A stretch of DNA of 5,801 nt from Caldisericota bacterium (GTDB taxonomy: Bacteria; Caldisericota; Caldisericia; Cryosericales; Cryosericaceae), in assembly GCA_026390285.1 (NCBI GenBank), contig JAPLGH010000096.1:1-5801 (forward strand). The letters are read 5' to 3'. The translations under genes and the position numbers were made by a program. This document shows positions 4,864 through 5,801 of the stretch, piece after piece. Under the pieces are notes generated by a model. That model had not been told where the DNA came from, ran no database searches, and was given only the letters and a program-made list of their open reading frames with translations. Each line of letters begins with the position of its first letter. Within the stretch, counting starts at the first letter, position 1.

Positions 4864-5801
4864 CTTGAGTGACGGCATGCGGATGCCGTGGTCCTTGGCG
4901 AACTGGATGGCTTTCGGATACCCTGCGTCAGCGTGTCGCACAATGCCCATGCCCGGGTCATAGGTGAGTACGCGCGACAGCCGTCTGGCTGCAGCGTCAG
5001 TGCCGTCAGCAACGATGACCATGCCGGCGTGGATGGAGTAGCCGATGCCGACGCCGCCGCCGTGATGGACGGAGACCCAGGTAGCCCCTCCGATCGTATT
5101 GAGGAGAGCATTCAGGATGGGCCAGTCGGCGATGGCGTCGCTGCCGTCCATCATCTTCTCGGTCTCACGGTTGGGCGAGGCGACGGAGCCACAGTCGAGA
5201 TGGTCGCGTCCGATGACAATGGGCGCGGAGATCTTACCGGATTTCACGAGGTCGTTGATGATGAGGCCAAACCGCTCACGCTCGCCGTATCCCAGCCAGC
5301 AGATGCGGGCAGGCAGGCCCTGAAACTGGACCTGGTCGTGCGCCATCTGGATCCACTTCACCAGGTGCTGATCATAGGCGAATTCCTTGAGGATCACCTC
5401 GTCGGTCACCCAGATGTCCTTCGGGTCCCCCGAGAGTGCTGCCCAGCGGAAGGGACCCTTGCCCTCTTCGAACAGGGGACGGATGTACTTCGGGACGAAG
5501 CCGTCAAACTTGAATGCGTCCTCGTACCCGTTTGCCAGGGCCTGGCCACGGATGTTGTTGCCATAGTCGAACACGACGGCGCCACGTTCCTGCAGGCCGA
5601 CCATGGCCTTGCAGTGGACGGTGATGGCGTCCAGCGCGCGCCTCTCGTATTCGGCGGGGTTGCTCGTGCGCAGGGCGTATGCCTCTGCGAGCGGCATGCC
5701 GTTGGGGACATATCCATTCAGCGTGTCGTGGGCAGACGTCTGGTCGGTGACGACATCCGGGATGATCCCACGGCGCAACAGTTCAGGGAACACGTCGGCT
5801 G
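4861..5801 (-). CDS. hutU: Urocanate hydratase, C-terminal part (partial)
   Basis: This is the 3' part of urocanase, the second enzyme of histidine degradation. It hydrates urocanate to 4-imidazolone-5-propionate using tightly bound NAD+ as electrophile, in the cytoplasm. The visible 312 residues run to TAG at 4861-4863; full-length family members have about 550, so some 240 N-terminal residues lie beyond the window. Conserved blocks in order are PDVVTDQTSAHD, FDYGNNIRGQAL, GLPARICWLGYGER, IGRDHLDCGSVASPNRETE and GGGVGIGYSIHAGMV. The first three are near residues 15-27, 95-106 and 180-193 of the fragment. The Cys in ARICW appears equivalent to the catalytic Cys (Cys410 in Pseudomonas putida), and the GGGVGIGYS loop is part of the NAD site region. 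No disruption is seen. It is the upstream gene of a - strand operon with the nitroreductase; other hut genes may lie beyond 5801. Confidence 0.96.
   Translation of the reverse strand, partial: ADVFPELLRRGIIPDVVTDQTSAHDTLNGYVPNGMPLAEAYALRTSNPAEYERRALDAITVHCKAMVGLQERGAVVFDYGNNIRGQALANGYEDAFKFDGFVPKYIRPLFEEGKGPFRWAALSGDPKDIWVTDEVILKEFAYDQHLVKWIQMAHDQVQFQGLPARICWLGYGERERFGLIINDLVKSGKISAPIVIGRDHLDCGSVASPNRETEKMMDGSDAIADWPILNALLNTIGGATWVSVHHGGGVGIGYSIHAGMVIVADGTDAAARRLSRVLTYDPGMGIVRHADAGYPKAIQFAKDHGIRMPSLK

Noticed and set aside
1..5801. CRISPR array, tRNA, rRNA or riboswitch
   Set aside because: No regularly spaced repeats, cloverleaf-like sequence, rRNA signatures or known aptamer motifs were seen on either strand.

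Overview
This is a bacterial window, probably from an environmental or metagenomic assembly, with three compositionally distinct blocks. I cannot assign a species. The left block (about 1-1860) is AT-rich, roughly 40% G+C by eye. It carries a + strand run of genes for 2-oxoacid (acetoin) dehydrogenase metabolism: the last 46 codons of an E1 beta subunit, an AcoX-family ATP-NAD-kinase-like protein, and a single-domain lipoate-protein ligase A. A clean intrinsic terminator closes this run. The genes fit together because 2-oxoacid dehydrogenase complexes depend on a lipoylated E2 subunit, and a dedicated ligase next to E1 would supply that lipoylation.

The middle block (1880-3146) is a decayed insertion sequence with 27-bp imperfect terminal inverted repeats. 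Its transposase resembles the IS1634-like branch of the IS4 superfamily. It is a dead copy: the N-terminal coding region is missing, an in-frame internal deletion removes the region of the first catalytic Asp, and an amber codon interrupts the frame at 2601. No target-site duplication is visible. The element sits where base composition changes from AT-rich to GC-rich.

The region 3147-4160 is GC-rich and mostly degraded. It has a hairpin cluster, a terminator-like stem, and a well-formed promoter plus Shine-Dalgarno leading into a short orphan reading frame of unknown function. It also has a frameshifted remnant, on the - strand, of the membrane domain of an ABC exporter.

The right block (4162-5801, roughly 60% G+C) is a - strand operon fragment. 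It holds the C-terminal part of urocanate hydratase (HutU, histidine degradation), cut by the window edge, followed 12 nt later by an intact TM1586-type nitroreductase-fold flavoprotein whose Shine-Dalgarno abuts the hutU stop codon.

I do not see a convincing new multi-gene system. The points most worth following are the composition break at the IS (transfer, rearrangement or assembly join) and the promoter with three CATTGA half-sites ahead of the orphan frame at 3393.
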